Origin: Chitinophaga caseinilytica
GTDB taxonomy: Bacteria > Bacteroidota > Bacteroidia > Chitinophagales > Chitinophagaceae
NCBI RefSeq assembly: GCF_038396765.1
Contig: NZ_CP150096.1
Span: forward strand, 5,997,001 to 6,061,000
Direction: 5' to 3'
Length of the DNA stretch: 64,000 nt
In this document: positions 63,317 to 64,000 of the stretch, one piece after another
Numbering within the stretch: the stretch's first letter is position 1
Layout: every line of letters starts with the position of its first letter
Made by a program: the position numbers and the translations under genes
The notes under the pieces: generated by a model
What the model saw: only the letters and a program-made list of their open reading frames with translations
Database searches by the model: none
Told to the model about the DNA's origin: nothing

Positions 63317-64000
63317 TTACGCTCCAAACACCCTGGGCCTGCGTTGCTCCAGCAGCATGAAATCCGCCAGCACCATGGCTGTTACGGCTTCCAGCACCAC
63401 GGGCACACGCAGCGCGATGCAGAGATCGTGACGCCCCTTCACCGAGAAAGTTTCTACTTCTCCCGTCGTGATGTTGAGCGTTTGCTGCTCTTTCGGGGTG
63501 GAAGAGGTAGGTTTCACCGCGATGCGGAACACCAGCTGGTTGCCGTTGGTGATCCCTCCCACCACGCCACCGGCGTGATTGGTAGCGGTTTTGCCTTCCA
63601 TATCGATGATGGGGTCGTTATGTTCGAGGCCTTTCATTTTCGCCGCGGCGAAACCTGCGCCGAACTCGATGCCCTTCACCGCCGGGATGGCGAACACGGC
63701 ATGCGCCAGGTTGGATTCGAGGGAATCGAAAAACGGTTCTCCCAACCCGATCGGCAACCCGTCTACCCTGCACTCCACGATGCCGCCCACCGAATCTTTG
63801 GCTTTGATGGCTTCCTCCAATCCCTGCTCAGGATCGGCGATGCCGCCTACTTCGGTGATCTCGGCTCTCACGGAGATGCTGTCTCCCAATATCTTCTTCG
63901 CGATCACGCCTGCCGCCACGAGGTTGAGCGTCAACCGGCCGCTGAAGTGCCCGCCGCCACGGTAATCCTCGAATCCGCCGAATTTCTTCGCCGCTACGAA
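63317..64000 (-). CDS. aroC: Chorismate synthase, 5' part outside window
   Basis: The C-terminal 228 or so residues of chorismate synthase, which converts 5-enolpyruvylshikimate-3-phosphate to chorismate using reduced FMN, the last step of the shikimate pathway. Signatures visible: FEDYRGGGHFSGRLTLNLVAAG (the conserved active-site loop with GGHFSGR), GGIVECRVDGLPIGLGEPFFD, FDSLESNLAHAVFAIPAVKGIEFGAGF, NHAGGVVGGITNGNQLVFRIAVKPTSS and KGRHDLCIALRVPVVLEAVTAMVLADFML. The gene continues past the right edge; the visible part is intact and ends with a terminator. A cytosolic enzyme; no other aromatic pathway genes are visible here. Confidence 0.95.
   Translation of the reverse strand, partial: FVAAKKFGGFEDYRGGGHFSGRLTLNLVAAGVIAKKILGDSISVRAEITEVGGIADPEQGLEEAIKAKDSVGGIVECRVDGLPIGLGEPFFDSLESNLAHAVFAIPAVKGIEFGAGFAAAKMKGLEHNDPIIDMEGKTATNHAGGVVGGITNGNQLVFRIAVKPTSSTPKEQQTLNITTGEVETFSVKGRHDLCIALRVPVVLEAVTAMVLADFMLLEQRRPRVFGA

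Noticed and set aside
1..64000. tRNA, rRNA, CRISPR arrays, insertion sequences, prophage genes, replication origin
   Set aside because: No sequence with the needed features was recognised by reading; small structured RNAs could still be missed without a covariance search.

Overview
The window looks like a chromosomal segment of a GC-rich member of the Bacteroidota, most likely Chitinophagaceae (Chitinophaga-like). The reasons are an ECF sigma/FecR/SusC/SusD polysaccharide locus, giant RHS/YD-type surface proteins with SprB/PKD-like partners, a CarboxypepD_reg-type outer-membrane barrel, WG-repeat, DUF5071 and LytTR/LytS genes, and promoters of the Bacteroidota TTTG-N20-TAnnTTTG type. I saw no tRNA, rRNA, CRISPR array, insertion sequence, prophage or replication origin. 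The ends cut two genes: a giant RHS-like gene at the left edge and aroC at the right edge.

Layout. (1) 1-18936, minus strand: seven tightly spaced genes reading right to left. They encode an outer-membrane barrel, a beta-sandwich periplasmic/surface protein, a giant SpvB/RHS-like protein with a PA14 domain, a lipocalin-like small protein, a PKD/SprB-like adhesin ending in a YD-type tail, a LolA-like secreted protein, and a second giant RHS-like protein carrying a beta-propeller. This is the most unusual system in the window. (2) 19214-20864: four small lower-GC genes, one broken by an in-frame stop. (3) 21.0-27.8 kb: ChaA antiporter, DUF5071, a methyltransferase, a secreted coiled-coil protein, OxyR, then an ECF sigma factor and FecR anti-sigma. 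(4) 27.9-36.7 kb: SusC, SusD, a LamG lipoprotein, a GH144-type endo-beta-1,2-glucanase and a GH43-like protein, a probable beta-1,2-glucan utilisation locus under sigma/FecR control. (5) 36.7-45.3 kb: Prc protease, PQQ-type sugar dehydrogenase, MFS exporter, YkgJ-type cysteine protein, and gcvP with a clear promoter. (6) 45.6-52.5 kb: a large outer-membrane barrel facing a minus-strand cluster of histidine kinase, OmpR-type regulator, outer-membrane protein, Pro-rich protein and Ala-rich secreted protein. (7) 52.5-64 kb: a parallel beta-helix protein, DinB, CocE-type hydrolase, a secreted protein, an FKBP isomerase, a LytTR/LytS pair, a TPR protein, a small membrane protein, a WG-repeat lipoprotein and aroC.

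Cross-cutting caution. At least six genes are split by apparent frameshifts. Four fit exactly one base missing from a homopolymer (T/A run at 5030-5035, T run at 42241-42247, C run at 52328-52333, C run at 60542-60547). Two others (SusC near 28301-28330 and the RHS-like gene near 14990-15003) need a one-base insertion or a two-base loss. One more gene has an in-frame TAA at 20655-20657. The uniform direction of the homopolymer cases suggests sequencing or assembly error as the simplest explanation, with phase variation or true decay as alternatives. The affected genes are annotated over their full restored extent.
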